Shown here: piece by piece, positions 41,173 through 49,777 of the stretch
How the letters are laid out: each line of letters starts with the position of its first letter
How positions within the stretch are numbered: position 1 is the first letter of the stretch
NCBI RefSeq assembly: GCF_017573545.1
Contig: NZ_JAGEOK010000019.1
Coordinates: 123,957 to 187,956 of the forward strand
Reading direction: 5' to 3'
From: Actinomadura nitritigenes
GTDB taxonomy: Bacteria > Actinomycetota > Actinomycetes > Streptosporangiales > Streptosporangiaceae
DNA: 64,000 nt
Notes under the pieces: model-generated
What the model was told of the DNA's origin: nothing
Seen by the model: only the letters and a program-made list of their open reading frames with translations
The model's database searches: none
Translations under genes and position numbers: made by a program

Positions 41173-42189
41173 GCTGGACGCCGCCCAGATGTTGATGCCG
41201 GCCTCCACCGCGTCCCGGTCGATCGCCTCCAACTCGTCCGGGGCGAAGTCGAGCCGGTCCAGCGCGGCGAGGTTCTCCTCCAGCTGCGCGACGCTGCTCG
41301 CGCCGATGAGCGCCGAGGTGACCCGCTCGTCCCGCAGCGACCACGCGAGGGCCATCTGCGCGAGGGACTGGCCGCGCCCCCGGGCGATCTCGTCGAGCGT
41401 CCGGACGTGCCGGACGTTCTCCTCGGTGAGCAGATCGCTGGAGAACGAGGTGTTCCTGCTGGCCCGCGACCCCTCCGGGATGCCGCCGAGGTACTTGCCG
41501 GTGAGCATGCCCTGCGCCAGCGGCGAGAACGCGATGCAGCCGACGCCCTCCTCCTCAAGGGTGCCGAGCAGGCCGCCCTCGATCCACCGGTTCAGCATCG
41601 AGTAGGACGGCTGGTGGATCAGCAGCGGCGTCCCCATCTCCCGCAGGATCCGCGCGGCCTCCGCGGTGCGCTTCGGCGAGTACGACGAGATCCCCGCGTA
41701 CAGCGCCTTCCCGGACCGGACGGCGTGGTCCAGCGCGCCCATCGTCTCCTCCAGCGGCGTCTCCGGGTCGAACCGGTGGCTGTAGAAGATGTCGACGTAG
41801 TCCAGCCCCATCCGCTTCAGGGACTGGTCGAGGCTCGCGAGCAGGTACTTGCGCGACCCCCATTCGCCGTACGGGCCGGGCCACATGTCGTAGCCGGCCT
41901 TCGTGCTGATGACGAGCTCGTCCCGGTAGGGCGCGAGGTCCTCGCGCATGATGCGGCCGAAGTTGGTCTCCGCCGACCCGTAGGGGGGCCCGTAGTTGTT
42001 GGCGAGGTCGAAGTGCGTCACCCCGAGGTCGAACGCCCGCCGCAGGATCGCCCGCTGGACGTCGACCGGGCGGTCGTCGCCGAAGTTGTGCCACAGCCCG
42101 AGCGAGATCGCGGGGAGCCGCAGCCCGCTGCGCCCGCACCGCCGGTAGGGAAGTCGTTCGTATCGGTCGCCGTCGGCCGTGTAAGTCAT
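41164..42189 (-). CDS. Aldo/keto reductase, YghZ-type (L-glyceraldehyde 3-phosphate reductase-like)
   Basis: This 341-residue TIM-barrel reductase has the tetrad Asp and Tyr in DLANNYGPPYG, Lys in VISTKAGYDM and His in DIFYSHRFDP. NYGPPYGSAETNFGRIM and YDMWPGPYGEWGSRKYL match the YghZ group. Such enzymes reduce aldehydes with NADPH; a detoxifying role is likely. The start is ATG at 42189, 2 bases after the LysR stop, so it forms a two-gene unit with that regulator. Its stop codon lies inside the large terminator stem. Confidence 0.92.
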   Translation of the reverse strand: MTYTADGDRYERLPYRRCGRSGLRLPAISLGLWHNFGDDRPVDVQRAILRRAFDLGVTHFDLANNYGPPYGSAETNFGRIMREDLAPYRDELVISTKAGYDMWPGPYGEWGSRKYLLASLDQSLKRMGLDYVDIFYSHRFDPETPLEETMGALDHAVRSGKALYAGISSYSPKRTAEAARILREMGTPLLIHQPSYSMLNRWIEGGLLGTLEEEGVGCIAFSPLAQGMLTGKYLGGIPEGSRASRNTSFSSDLLTEENVRHVRTLDEIARGRGQSLAQMALAWSLRDERVTSALIGASSVAQLEENLAALDRLDFAPDELEAIDRDAVEAGINIWAASSAD

Positions 42190-42191
42190 GG

Positions 42192-43109
42192 TCACGAGTA
42201 TTTCAGGCCGCCGCGCCCCGCCCGCGCCCCGGCGGCCTCGACGCAGGCGCGCACGAAGTCGCGCAGGACGGGATCGGTCGCGTCGCGCCGCCACACGACG
42301 GCGCGGACGGCCGGCGCGACGCCCTCCACCGGCCGGTAGACGATGCCCGGCCGCGCGTACACGCGGGCGCTCGACTCGGTGATCAGCGCGACGCCGCGGC
42401 CGGACAGCACCGCCTGGAGCCAGTCCTCGGAGTTCGCGACCTCGGCGCCGATCGCGGGGGTCCGGCCGAACTCGGCGGTCGCGAGCCAGAACTCGCGGAG
42501 CGGGCCGGACGAGGCCGGCAGCGCGACGAACCTCTCGTCGCGCAGGTCGTCCAGCCGGACCGTCGCGCGCGCGGCCAGCGGATGCTCCGCGGGCAGCGCG
42601 ACGCGGCGGGGCTCGCGGCGCAGGATCTCCGCGTCCAGGCTCTCCTGGCCGGGCACCGGCAGCGGAAGGAACGCGGCGTGCACCCGGCCGTCGAGGACGC
42701 CCCCGGCCGGGTCGTGCCAGTCGCCGACGCGGAGGTCGGCCCGCCAGCCGGGACGGAGCTGAGCGAACCGGGCGATGACGGGCTCGATCGTCTCGGCGTC
42801 CATGCCGGAGTGGTACTCGACGCGGAGGACGCGGGACGCGGCGTCGCGGTCCCGGCGCACGCCCGCGAGCCAGGAGTCGAGGTCGCCGACCACGCCGCGC
42901 GCGACGGGCAGCAGCGATCGGCCCGAGTCGGTCAGCGCCACGCCTTGGCGGCTGCGTTCGAAGAGCGTCACGCCCATCTCCCGCTCCATCCGCCGGATCG
43001 ACTTGGAGAGCGCCGGCTGGGCGATGCGCAGCCGTTCCGCGGCGCGGGTGAAGTGCAGTTCCTCGGCGACCGCCACGAAGTACCGGAGCGACCGGACCGC
43101 TATGTCCAT
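42192..43109 (-). CDS. LysR-family transcriptional regulator
   Basis: This 305-residue protein has an N-terminal winged helix-turn-helix (MDIAVRSLRYFVAVAEELHF, then TRAAERLRIAQPALSKSIRR) and a two-lobe periplasmic-binding-like effector domain. The start is ATG at 43109; the frame is open upstream but without family similarity. It is divergent from an MFS gene across 92 bases and precedes the reductase gene in the same unit, so it may control both. The inducer is unknown. Confidence 0.9.
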   Translation of the reverse strand: MDIAVRSLRYFVAVAEELHFTRAAERLRIAQPALSKSIRRMEREMGVTLFERSRQGVALTDSGRSLLPVARGVVGDLDSWLAGVRRDRDAASRVLRVEYHSGMDAETIEPVIARFAQLRPGWRADLRVGDWHDPAGGVLDGRVHAAFLPLPVPGQESLDAEILRREPRRVALPAEHPLAARATVRLDDLRDERFVALPASSGPLREFWLATAEFGRTPAIGAEVANSEDWLQAVLSGRGVALITESSARVYARPGIVYRPVEGVAPAVRAVVWRRDATDPVLRDFVRACVEAAGARAGRGGLKYS

Positions 43110-43201
43110 GCCCCGAATGCTAATTCCATCCGGGCATGACGACGGATCTTGGACGTGGCGGGGCGGCCGGGGCCAGTCTCGGGGACCGAGGAGGGGGGAC
43201 A

Positions 43202-44404
43202 GTGACGACCACTGAGATCGACATCGAGACCGCCCGCCCGGCGGGTGAGGCGGGCCGGCCGTGGGCGGGGATGGGCGCGATCGTGCTGACGTCCGTGGCG
43301 GCCATGACGCCGGCGTTCGGCGTCGCGGCGCTGGCCACGCCCGTCGAACGCGGGCTGGGGGTCTCCGCCACCGGTTTCGGGCTGGCGCTGAGCGGCTTCT
43401 TCGCGGCGAGCGCGCTGGGCTCGTTCGCCGCCAAGCGCGTCGCGGCGCGGCTGCCCGTGCCGGTGGTGCTGACGGCGGCCGGGGTGCTCGCGCTCGCCGC
43501 GCTCGCACTGGCGGCGGCCGCCGGGAACCTGGCCGCGCTGGCCGCGGCGCTGCTGGTGGGCGGGGCCGGCAACGCGCTGGTGCAGCCCGCGGCGGGCCGC
43601 TACATCGGCGCGCGGGTCCCGCGCGGGCGGCTGTCGCTCGCCACCGGCATGGTGAGCGCCGCGCTCGGTGCCGCGCCGCTCGTCCCGGGGCTGCTCGCCG
43701 GGTTCGCCGCCGGGCCGCTCGGCTGGCGGCCGGCGCTGCTGCTCGGCGCCGTCCTGCCCGCCCTGGCGATCCCGGCGGCGTTCCTGGCCGGGACGGGCCG
43801 GGCCGGTCCCGCGCCGGAGGCCGCGGCGGGCGGCGCCGCGCGGGCCGGCCGCACGCTGGTGCTGTGGACGCTCGCCGCCGGTCTCGCCACGATCGGCTCT
43901 AACGCCGCCGCGTCGTACTTCGTGCAGCTCGGCACCCACTCCGGCCTGTCGACCGCGCTCGCCGGGCTGATGCAGTCGCTGGCCGGGATCGTCGCCGTCG
44001 CCGTGCGGCTCGCCGCCGGCGGGCTGGCCGACCGCGCGCCGCGCCGCAACCCGGCGCTGGTCACCGCGATGATGCTGAGCGGCGCCGCCGGCCTCGCGCT
44101 GGTCGCCGCGGGCGGCCCCGCCGCGTTCGTCGCGGGCGCGCTGCTCGCCGTCGCCGGGGGCTGGGGCTGGACGGGCCTGCTGCTCGCCGCGGTGATGCGG
44201 CTGCTGCCGGGGCAGGGCGAGCGGGCCGGCGCGACGGTGCAGATCGGGCTGTTCGGCGGTGCGGCGGTCGCGCCGCTCGCCTTCGGCGCCGCCTCGTCCG
44301 CGCTGGGCGTTCCGGTGACCGTGCTGGTCGCGGCGCTGATCGTGCTGGCCGGGGCGGCCTCGATGCTCGCGGGGACGGCGGCGCTGCGCCGCGAGGCCGC
44401 CTAG
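43202..44404 (+). CDS. MFS transporter (12-TM, CynX/NimT-like)
   Basis: This 400-residue protein has about 12 hydrophobic segments. It keeps a weak motif A (GLALSGFFAASALGSFAAKR) and a second-half copy (LAAGGLADRAPRRNPALVTA). Direction and substrate are unclear. GGAGGGGGG lies before the GTG at 43202; an in-frame ATG at 43136 would add 22 hydrophilic residues. It is divergent from the LysR gene. Its TAG stop shares three bases with the TAG stop of the convergent CoA-ligase gene in the tetramer CTAG at 44401-44404. Confidence 0.87.
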   Translation: MTTTEIDIETARPAGEAGRPWAGMGAIVLTSVAAMTPAFGVAALATPVERGLGVSATGFGLALSGFFAASALGSFAAKRVAARLPVPVVLTAAGVLALAALALAAAAGNLAALAAALLVGGAGNALVQPAAGRYIGARVPRGRLSLATGMVSAALGAAPLVPGLLAGFAAGPLGWRPALLLGAVLPALAIPAAFLAGTGRAGPAPEAAAGGAARAGRTLVLWTLAAGLATIGSNAAASYFVQLGTHSGLSTALAGLMQSLAGIVAVAVRLAAGGLADRAPRRNPALVTAMMLSGAAGLALVAAGGPAAFVAGALLAVAGGWGWTGLLLAAVMRLLPGQGERAGATVQIGLFGGAAVAPLAFGAASSALGVPVTVLVAALIVLAGAASMLAGTAALRREAA

Positions 44405-45960
44405 GGCTCGGGGAGGGCGTGTTTGAGGACCTTGCCGGCGGGGTTGCGGGGGAGGGCGTCGAGGAACACGACCTCGCGGGGCACCTTGTGGCGGGCGAGG
44501 TTGGCGGCGACGTGCTTCTTCACGTCGTCCTCGCCGAGGCCGGCGGCGACGACGAAGGCGCGCAGCCGCTGGCCGAACTCCTCGTCGGGGACGCCGACGA
44601 CGGCGGCCTCGGCGATGGCGGGATGGGCGGCCAGCAGGTCCTCGACCTCGCCCGGATGGACGTTCTCCCCGCCGGAGACGATCATGTCGTCGGCGCGGCC
44701 GTCCACGTGCAGCCGGCCGGCCTCGTCCAGGTGGCCGAGGTCGCCGACGGCCATCAGCCCGCCGACCTCCTCCTTGCCGCCCCCGCCGGTGTAGCCGCCG
44801 AACCGGGCGGGCGAGTCGACGAAGATCCGGCCGGTCACGCCGGGGGCGACCGGGCGGTCGTCGTCGCCGAGGATCGCCACGGTCGTCCCCGCGGGCGGGC
44901 GGCCGACGCAGCCGGGGGCGGCGGCGAGGTCGCCGGGCGTGGCGATGGTGATGCAGGACGCCTCGGTGGAGCCGTAGAAGTTGTGGAGGACGGGGCCGAA
45001 CGCCTCGGCGGTGCGGCGGCCGAGGTCCGGGTCCAGCCGCGCCCCGCCCGTCAGGATCACCTTGAGCCGGGACAGGTCGCGGGCGTCGAGGGCGGGGGAG
45101 GCGAGCAGCCGGTTCAGCATCACCGGGACGGCGATCAGCGACGTGCAGCCGTGGTCGGCGAGGTCGGCCAGGACCTCCGCGGCGTCGAAGCGGCGGCGCA
45201 GCACGAGGGTGGAGCCGAGCCCGAGCGCGAGGACGGCGCAGGTCAGCCCGAACCCGTGGAACAGCGGCGGGCCGACGAACATCGCCTCGCGGCCGCGGAA
45301 CGGCACCTTCGACAGGATGCCGCCGGGCAGCGCCATCGACGGCGACTGCGAGCGCGGCGCGCCCTTCGGGCGGCCGGACGTCCCGCTGGTCAGGATCACC
45401 ATGGAGCTGTGCCGCGCCGGCTTGGGCGGGGGAGCGGCGCCGCCTTCGGCGATGAGGGCGTCGAGGTCGGCGTCGGTGTGGCGCGGGAGGTCGAGGCCGT
45501 CGGCGACCTTCGCGAACTCCTCGTCGTGGACCAGGACGGTCACGCCCTCGCGGGCCACGGCGTCGCGCAGCTGCGGCGCGGCGAAGTCGGTGTTGAGGAA
45601 GAGCACGGACGCGCCGGTCTTGGCCGCCGCCGACATCGCCTCGAGCAGGCCGCGGTGGTTGCGGCACAGGATGCCGACGGTCGAGTCCGCGCCGACGCCG
45701 CGCTCGCGCCACGCGTTGGCGAGGGCGTTGCAGCGCCGTTCCAGCTCCGCGAACGTCAGCGGGCCCCGCTCGTCCACGAGCCCGACGCGGTCGGGGAAGC
45801 GGTGGGCGGGCAGGGAGGTGACGGCGCCGAGCGGCCCGTACGCGCGCAGGGAGCGCGCCGCCGCCAGCAGCGCGGCCGGCGGCATCGGGCCGATCATCCC
45901 CGCGCGGGCGGCGGCGCGCAGGCCGGTCAGCTCGGCGGAGACGCGGGAGAGCGTGGGCAT
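44401..45960 (-). CDS. Acyl-CoA synthetase (AMP-binding, class I adenylate-forming)
   Basis: This 519-residue enzyme has the ATP-binding P-loop VILTSGTSGRPKGAPR near 186-200, the A5-type FYGSTEASCI, VGDLGHLDEAGRLHVDGRADDMIVSGGENVHP as hinge motif, and catalytic Lys in NPAGKVLKHALPEP at the C terminus. It activates a carboxylic acid, probably a fatty or aryl acid, to its CoA ester. The start is ATG at 45960; the frame runs open upstream as non-coding. An inverted repeat typical of a regulator site (45985-46003) lies 24 bases upstream. Confidence 0.9.
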   Translation of the reverse strand: MPTLSRVSAELTGLRAAARAGMIGPMPPAALLAAARSLRAYGPLGAVTSLPAHRFPDRVGLVDERGPLTFAELERRCNALANAWRERGVGADSTVGILCRNHRGLLEAMSAAAKTGASVLFLNTDFAAPQLRDAVAREGVTVLVHDEEFAKVADGLDLPRHTDADLDALIAEGGAAPPPKPARHSSMVILTSGTSGRPKGAPRSQSPSMALPGGILSKVPFRGREAMFVGPPLFHGFGLTCAVLALGLGSTLVLRRRFDAAEVLADLADHGCTSLIAVPVMLNRLLASPALDARDLSRLKVILTGGARLDPDLGRRTAEAFGPVLHNFYGSTEASCITIATPGDLAAAPGCVGRPPAGTTVAILGDDDRPVAPGVTGRIFVDSPARFGGYTGGGGKEEVGGLMAVGDLGHLDEAGRLHVDGRADDMIVSGGENVHPGEVEDLLAAHPAIAEAAVVGVPDEEFGQRLRAFVVAAGLGEDDVKKHVAANLARHKVPREVVFLDALPRNPAGKVLKHALPEP

Positions 45961-45984
45961 GCGCGCAGCGTAGTGAACGGAGGA

Positions 45985-46003
45985 ACAGATCATCAAGATC
46001 TGT
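45985..46003. promoter_or_regulatory. Inverted repeat ACAGATC-N5-GATCTGT upstream of the acyl-CoA synthetase gene
   Basis: Perfect 7-bp arms are separated by ATCAA, in a local AT-rich patch, 24 bases before the acyl-CoA synthetase start. The length and symmetry fit TetR or GntR family operators of fatty-acid genes. No such regulator is adjacent, so it would act from elsewhere. Confidence 0.5.
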
Positions 46004-46186
46004 AACTTCGTTCTGCGGAAACCCGGCCAGCGGTTCCGTGGACGGATCCCGCGCAGGGACCTTCGTCCCTTGCCGGTCCCGGGCCCGACCGTGGTGAACT
46101 GGAACAAAAGGGCCCCGGCGGAGGCGGCCGGCCCGCACCGGCCGGACGACCCACGTACGGGGAGACGTTCTCTCGGGGGAGAGGCT

Positions 46187-46546
46187 ATGGAAACCGGAAT
46201 CCTGATCAGGTGGGGTGCTCCGAGGCCGGGGCGTGAGAAGGACGCCATCGACGTCCTGCAGAGCTCGATCGAGTACTTCCGCGGACTCGTGAACGACGGG
46301 AAGCTCACCTACTTCGAGCCCTTCATGTTCGGCAGCGGCGACTCCGAGGTCGAGACCGGGTTCTTCATCCTCAGGGGCGAGGTGACCCGCATCTTCGAGC
46401 TGCTCGACCATCAGGAGTTCCGCGATCTGCTCACCCGGGGCGGCATCGTGGCCGAGCACTACCGGCTCGACATGCTCGCCGTCGGCGAGAGCATCCAGCG
46501 GTGGCTCGGCGAGTACGAGCACGCCCTGACGACCGTGGGCGCCTGA
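46187..46546 (+). CDS. Hypothetical protein, possible dimeric ferredoxin-like fold
   Basis: I do not recognise this 119-residue protein. It is soluble and opens METGILIRWGAPRPGREKDA, followed by DVLQSSIEYFRGLVNDGKL, TYFEPFMFGSGDSEVETGFF and a C-terminal helix. The strand-helix-strand-strand order suggests a dimeric alpha/beta-barrel, as in small monooxygenase-like proteins, but no catalytic residue stands out. GGGGGAGAGG precedes the ATG at 46187; the frame is open to 46070 without ribosome-site support. A hairpin terminator lies just after the stop, so it is probably transcribed alone. Confidence 0.75.
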   Translation: METGILIRWGAPRPGREKDAIDVLQSSIEYFRGLVNDGKLTYFEPFMFGSGDSEVETGFFILRGEVTRIFELLDHQEFRDLLTRGGIVAEHYRLDMLAVGESIQRWLGEYEHALTTVGA

Positions 46547-46561
46547 CCGGAAAGGCGCACG

Positions 46562-46585
46562 GGGCGGAACCCTCGGGTTCCGCCC
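46562..46585 (+). terminator. Hairpin terminator after the small hypothetical gene
   Basis: GGGCGGAACCC-TC-GGGTTCCGCCC gives an 11-bp perfect stem starting 15 bases after the stop codon, followed by TT. It isolates the gene from paaZ. Confidence 0.75.
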
Positions 46586-46747
46586 TTCCGCCATGTCCGC
46601 CCCTCCCGCGCCGACCGTCACCGGAACCCCGCCAACGTGGTCGTCATATCGACAAAGACGCCCCCGTGCCGCTGTCATGTCTCCCAGGCGTGAACGGACG
46701 CCGATCGTGGCAGGAAGAACCAGAGATGTACGGACGAGGAGGTCCCT

Positions 46748-48787
46748 GTGGTCGTGCTGCGCAGTTACGTGTCGGGTTCCTGGCGTGCCCCCGAGGACGA
46801 GGGGGCGCCGTTGCACGACGCCGTCACCGGGGAGGAGGTCGCCCGGATCTCCTCCGCGGGGATCGACATGGGCGGCGCCCTTGAGTACGGGCGGACGGTC
46901 GGCGGACCGGTGCTGCGGGAGCTGACCTTCCACCAGCGCGCCGCGTTGCTGAAGGCGCTCGCGTCCCACCTGCGGGAGCACCGCGAGGAGCTGTACGCGC
47001 TGTCCGCGCGGACGGGCGCGACGCTGGGCGATTCGAAGTTCGACATCGACGGCGGCATCGGCGTGCTGTTCGGTTATGCGAGCAAGGGCAAGCGGGAGCT
47101 GCCGAACGACACGGTCCTGGTAGAGGGCGCCGTCGAGCCGCTCGGCGGGGGCGGCACGTTCGTCGGGCAGCATCTGTGCACGCCGTCCCACGGCGTCGCG
47201 GTGCAGATCAACGCCTTCAACTTCCCGGCCTGGGGGCCGCTGGAGAAGCTCGCCCCCGCGTTCCTCGCCGGGATGCCGAGCCTGATCAAGCCCGCGAGCC
47301 AGACCGCGTTCCTGACCGCCCGGCTGGTCGAGCTGATCGTCGAGTCGGGGCTGCTGCCGGAGGGCAGCGTGCAGATGGTCTGCGGCGACCCGCGCGACCT
47401 GCTCGACCACGTCACCGAGCAGGACATCGTGGCGTTCACCGGCTCGGCCTCGACGGCGAGGCTGCTGCGCACGCATCCGGCGATCGTCGGCAACGCGGTC
47501 CGCTTCAACGCCGAGGCCGACTCGCTGAACTGCTCGGTCCTCGGCCCCGACGCCGCGCCCGGCACCGCCGAGTTCGACCTGTACGTCAAGCAGCTCGTCG
47601 CGGAGATGACCGTCAAGGCCGGGCAGAAGTGCACCGCGATCCGCCGCGCCCTCGTCCCCGCCGCGCTGATCGACGGCGTCACCGAGGCCGTCCGGGAGCG
47701 GCTCGCGCGGGTGACCGTCGGGAACCCGGCCGACCCGGACGTGCGGATGGGCGCGCTCGCCACCCTCGACCAGCGCGAGGAGGTGCGGCGCTCGCTCAAG
47801 GCGCTGACGGACGCCGGCCGGATCGTGTTCGGCGACCCGGAGCGGGTCGAGGTCGTCGGCGCGGACGCCGAGCGCGGCGCGTTCATGTCGCCGGTGCTGC
47901 TGCGCGCCGACGACACCGGGCGCGCCGAGCCGCACGAGGTCGAGGCGTTCGGCCCGGTCAGCACCCTGATGCCCTATACCGACGCGGCGGACGCCGTCGC
48001 GCTCGCGGCGCGCGGCCGCGGCAGCCTCGCCGGGTCCGTGGTCACCGCCGACGCGGAGTTCGCGCGCGACGTCGTCCTCGGGCTCGCCCCCTGGCACGGG
48101 CGGCTGCTGGTGCTGAACTCCGAGGACGCCAAGGAGTCCACCGGGCACGGAGCGGCGCTGCCCGCGCTCGTCCACGGCGGCCCCGGCCGCGCCGGAGGCG
48201 GCGAGGAGATGGGCGGGATCCGCGGGGTCGTGCACCACATGCGGCGCACCGCCGTCCAGGCGGGGCCCGCGATGCTCACCGCGCTGACCGGCCGCTGGGT
48301 GCCCGGCACCGACCGCACCGTCACCGACGAGCACCCGTTCCGCAAGCACCTGGAGGACCTGCGGGTCGGCGACACCGCCGTCGGCGGGCCCCGCGTCGTC
48401 ACGCTGGACGACATCGGGCACTTCGCCGAGTTCACCGGCGACACCTTCTACGCCCACACCGACGAGGAGGCCGCCCGCCAGAACCCGCTGTTCGGCGGCC
48501 GGGTCGCGCACGGCTACCTCGTCGTGTCGTTCGCGGCGGGCCTGTTCGTCGAGCCCGCGCCGGGGCCGGTGCTGGCGAACTACGGGCTGGAGAACCTGCG
48601 GTTCCTCACCCCGGTGAAGCCCGGCGACGAGCTGACGGTGACGCTGACCGCCAAGCAGATCTCGCCGCGCGAGGGCGCCGACTACGGCGAGGTCCGCTGG
48701 GACACCGACGTCACCAACCAGGACGGCGCGTCCGTCGCCAAGTACGACGTGCTGACGCTGGTGGCCAAACGGCCCGCGCGCGACTAG
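46748..48787 (+). CDS. paaZ: Bifunctional oxepin-CoA hydrolase / aldehyde dehydrogenase (phenylacetate ring opening)
   Basis: PaaZ opens the oxepin ring made from phenylacetyl-CoA epoxide and oxidises the resulting aldehyde. The 679-residue protein has the full two-domain length. An N-terminal ALDH domain (1-510) has catalytic Cys near 295 in VKAGQKCTAIRR and Glu in FNAEADSLN. A C-terminal MaoC hydratase domain (about 530-675) has FTGDTFYAHTDEEAARQNPLFGGRVAHGYLV. GAGGAGG lies before the GTG at 46748. No paaABCDE epoxidase or paaFGHJK genes are in the window, so it is an orphan here. Confidence 0.92.
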   Translation: MVVLRSYVSGSWRAPEDEGAPLHDAVTGEEVARISSAGIDMGGALEYGRTVGGPVLRELTFHQRAALLKALASHLREHREELYALSARTGATLGDSKFDIDGGIGVLFGYASKGKRELPNDTVLVEGAVEPLGGGGTFVGQHLCTPSHGVAVQINAFNFPAWGPLEKLAPAFLAGMPSLIKPASQTAFLTARLVELIVESGLLPEGSVQMVCGDPRDLLDHVTEQDIVAFTGSASTARLLRTHPAIVGNAVRFNAEADSLNCSVLGPDAAPGTAEFDLYVKQLVAEMTVKAGQKCTAIRRALVPAALIDGVTEAVRERLARVTVGNPADPDVRMGALATLDQREEVRRSLKALTDAGRIVFGDPERVEVVGADAERGAFMSPVLLRADDTGRAEPHEVEAFGPVSTLMPYTDAADAVALAARGRGSLAGSVVTADAEFARDVVLGLAPWHGRLLVLNSEDAKESTGHGAALPALVHGGPGRAGGGEEMGGIRGVVHHMRRTAVQAGPAMLTALTGRWVPGTDRTVTDEHPFRKHLEDLRVGDTAVGGPRVVTLDDIGHFAEFTGDTFYAHTDEEAARQNPLFGGRVAHGYLVVSFAAGLFVEPAPGPVLANYGLENLRFLTPVKPGDELTVTLTAKQISPREGADYGEVRWDTDVTNQDGASVAKYDVLTLVAKRPARD

Positions 48788-48850
48788 AACGGAAGGAGGG
48801 GGCGTCCGCGGGGGAGACGTCGAAGCGCCGCCGGTCGACGGGGAGCACCG

Positions 48851-49777
48851 ATGATCAGTCCCCTGCACATCCAGACCGTGCGCGAGGTCGTGCGCACCGG
48901 ATCGTTCGCGGACGCCGCCCGCAACCTCGGGTACACCGCGTCCGCCGTCTCCCAGCAGGTCGCCGCGCTGGAGCGCGCCTGCGGGCTGGTGCTGTTCGAG
49001 CGCCGGGCCCGCAGCGTGCGGCCGACGAGCGCGGCGTTCCTGCTGGTCAGCAAGGGCAACGACGTCCTGTCGGCGCTGGCCACGCTGGAGCGGGAGCTGC
49101 GCACCGTCGCCAGCGGCGAGCGCGGCGCGCTGCGGCTCGGCAGCTTCCCGACCGCCAGCTCCCGCATCCTGCCGCGGGTGCTGGCGGAGCTGTCGCGGGT
49201 CCGGCCCGGCATCGAGATCAAGCTGTCGGAGGGCGAGCCGGACGAGCTGCTGCCCGAGCTGCTGGACGGCGACCTCGACCTCCAGCTCGTCTACCGGTAC
49301 GACCTGTTCCCGCGCGGCTGGCCCGACCAGATCGTCGAGACGCCGGTGATGGATGAGAACCTGGTGCTGTGCGTGCCGGCGGGGCACCCGCTGGCGGGCC
49401 GGCGCACCGCGCGGCTGCGGGACCTGCGGTCGGAGACGTGGATCGCCAGCCGTCCCGACAGCTGCGGCGCGCAGGCGCTGCTGCGGCTGTGCGGCACCGC
49501 CGGGTTCACGCCGAACATCGCGTTCCGCAGCAACGACTACGCGGTGGTGTGCGGGCTCGTCGGCTGCGGTCTCGGCATCGCGCTCGTCCCCGCGCTCGGC
49601 TGCGTCCCGCATCCGGGCCTGCGGACGCTGCGGCTCAGCCGCCGCACGCCGCGCCGCCACGTGACCGTGCTGCGCCGCACCTCCAACACCAACCCGCTGG
49701 TGAAGGACGCGATGCGCGGGCTGATGGACGTGGCGCGCGACGTCGAGGCGGAGATCAGCGGGGCCACCGGCCCTTGA
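48851..49777 (+). CDS. LysR-family transcriptional regulator
   Basis: This 308-residue protein has the helix-turn-helix SPLHIQTVREVVRTGSFADA, then ARNLGYTASAVSQQVAALER, and a two-lobe effector domain. ATG at 48851 follows GGGGAGCACCG. It sits 63 bases after paaZ in the same direction and converges with the amino-acid dehydrogenase gene, overlapping its 3' end by 23 bases. It may control the neighbouring catabolic genes; which effector it senses is unknown. Confidence 0.9.
   Translation: MISPLHIQTVREVVRTGSFADAARNLGYTASAVSQQVAALERACGLVLFERRARSVRPTSAAFLLVSKGNDVLSALATLERELRTVASGERGALRLGSFPTASSRILPRVLAELSRVRPGIEIKLSEGEPDELLPELLDGDLDLQLVYRYDLFPRGWPDQIVETPVMDENLVLCVPAGHPLAGRRTARLRDLRSETWIASRPDSCGAQALLRLCGTAGFTPNIAFRSNDYAVVCGLVGCGLGIALVPALGCVPHPGLRTLRLSRRTPRRHVTVLRRTSNTNPLVKDAMRGLMDVARDVEAEISGATGP

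Noticed and set aside
46593..46925. Small plus-strand ORF overlapping the paaZ start
   Set aside because: Arg/Pro-rich shadow of paaZ in another frame; no ribosome site.
43100..49660. A 2186-codon open frame on the minus strand
   Set aside because: It runs antisense through MFS, paaZ and LysR genes and its translation is low-complexity Arg/Gly/His/Pro sequence, a usual shadow in very GC-rich DNA.
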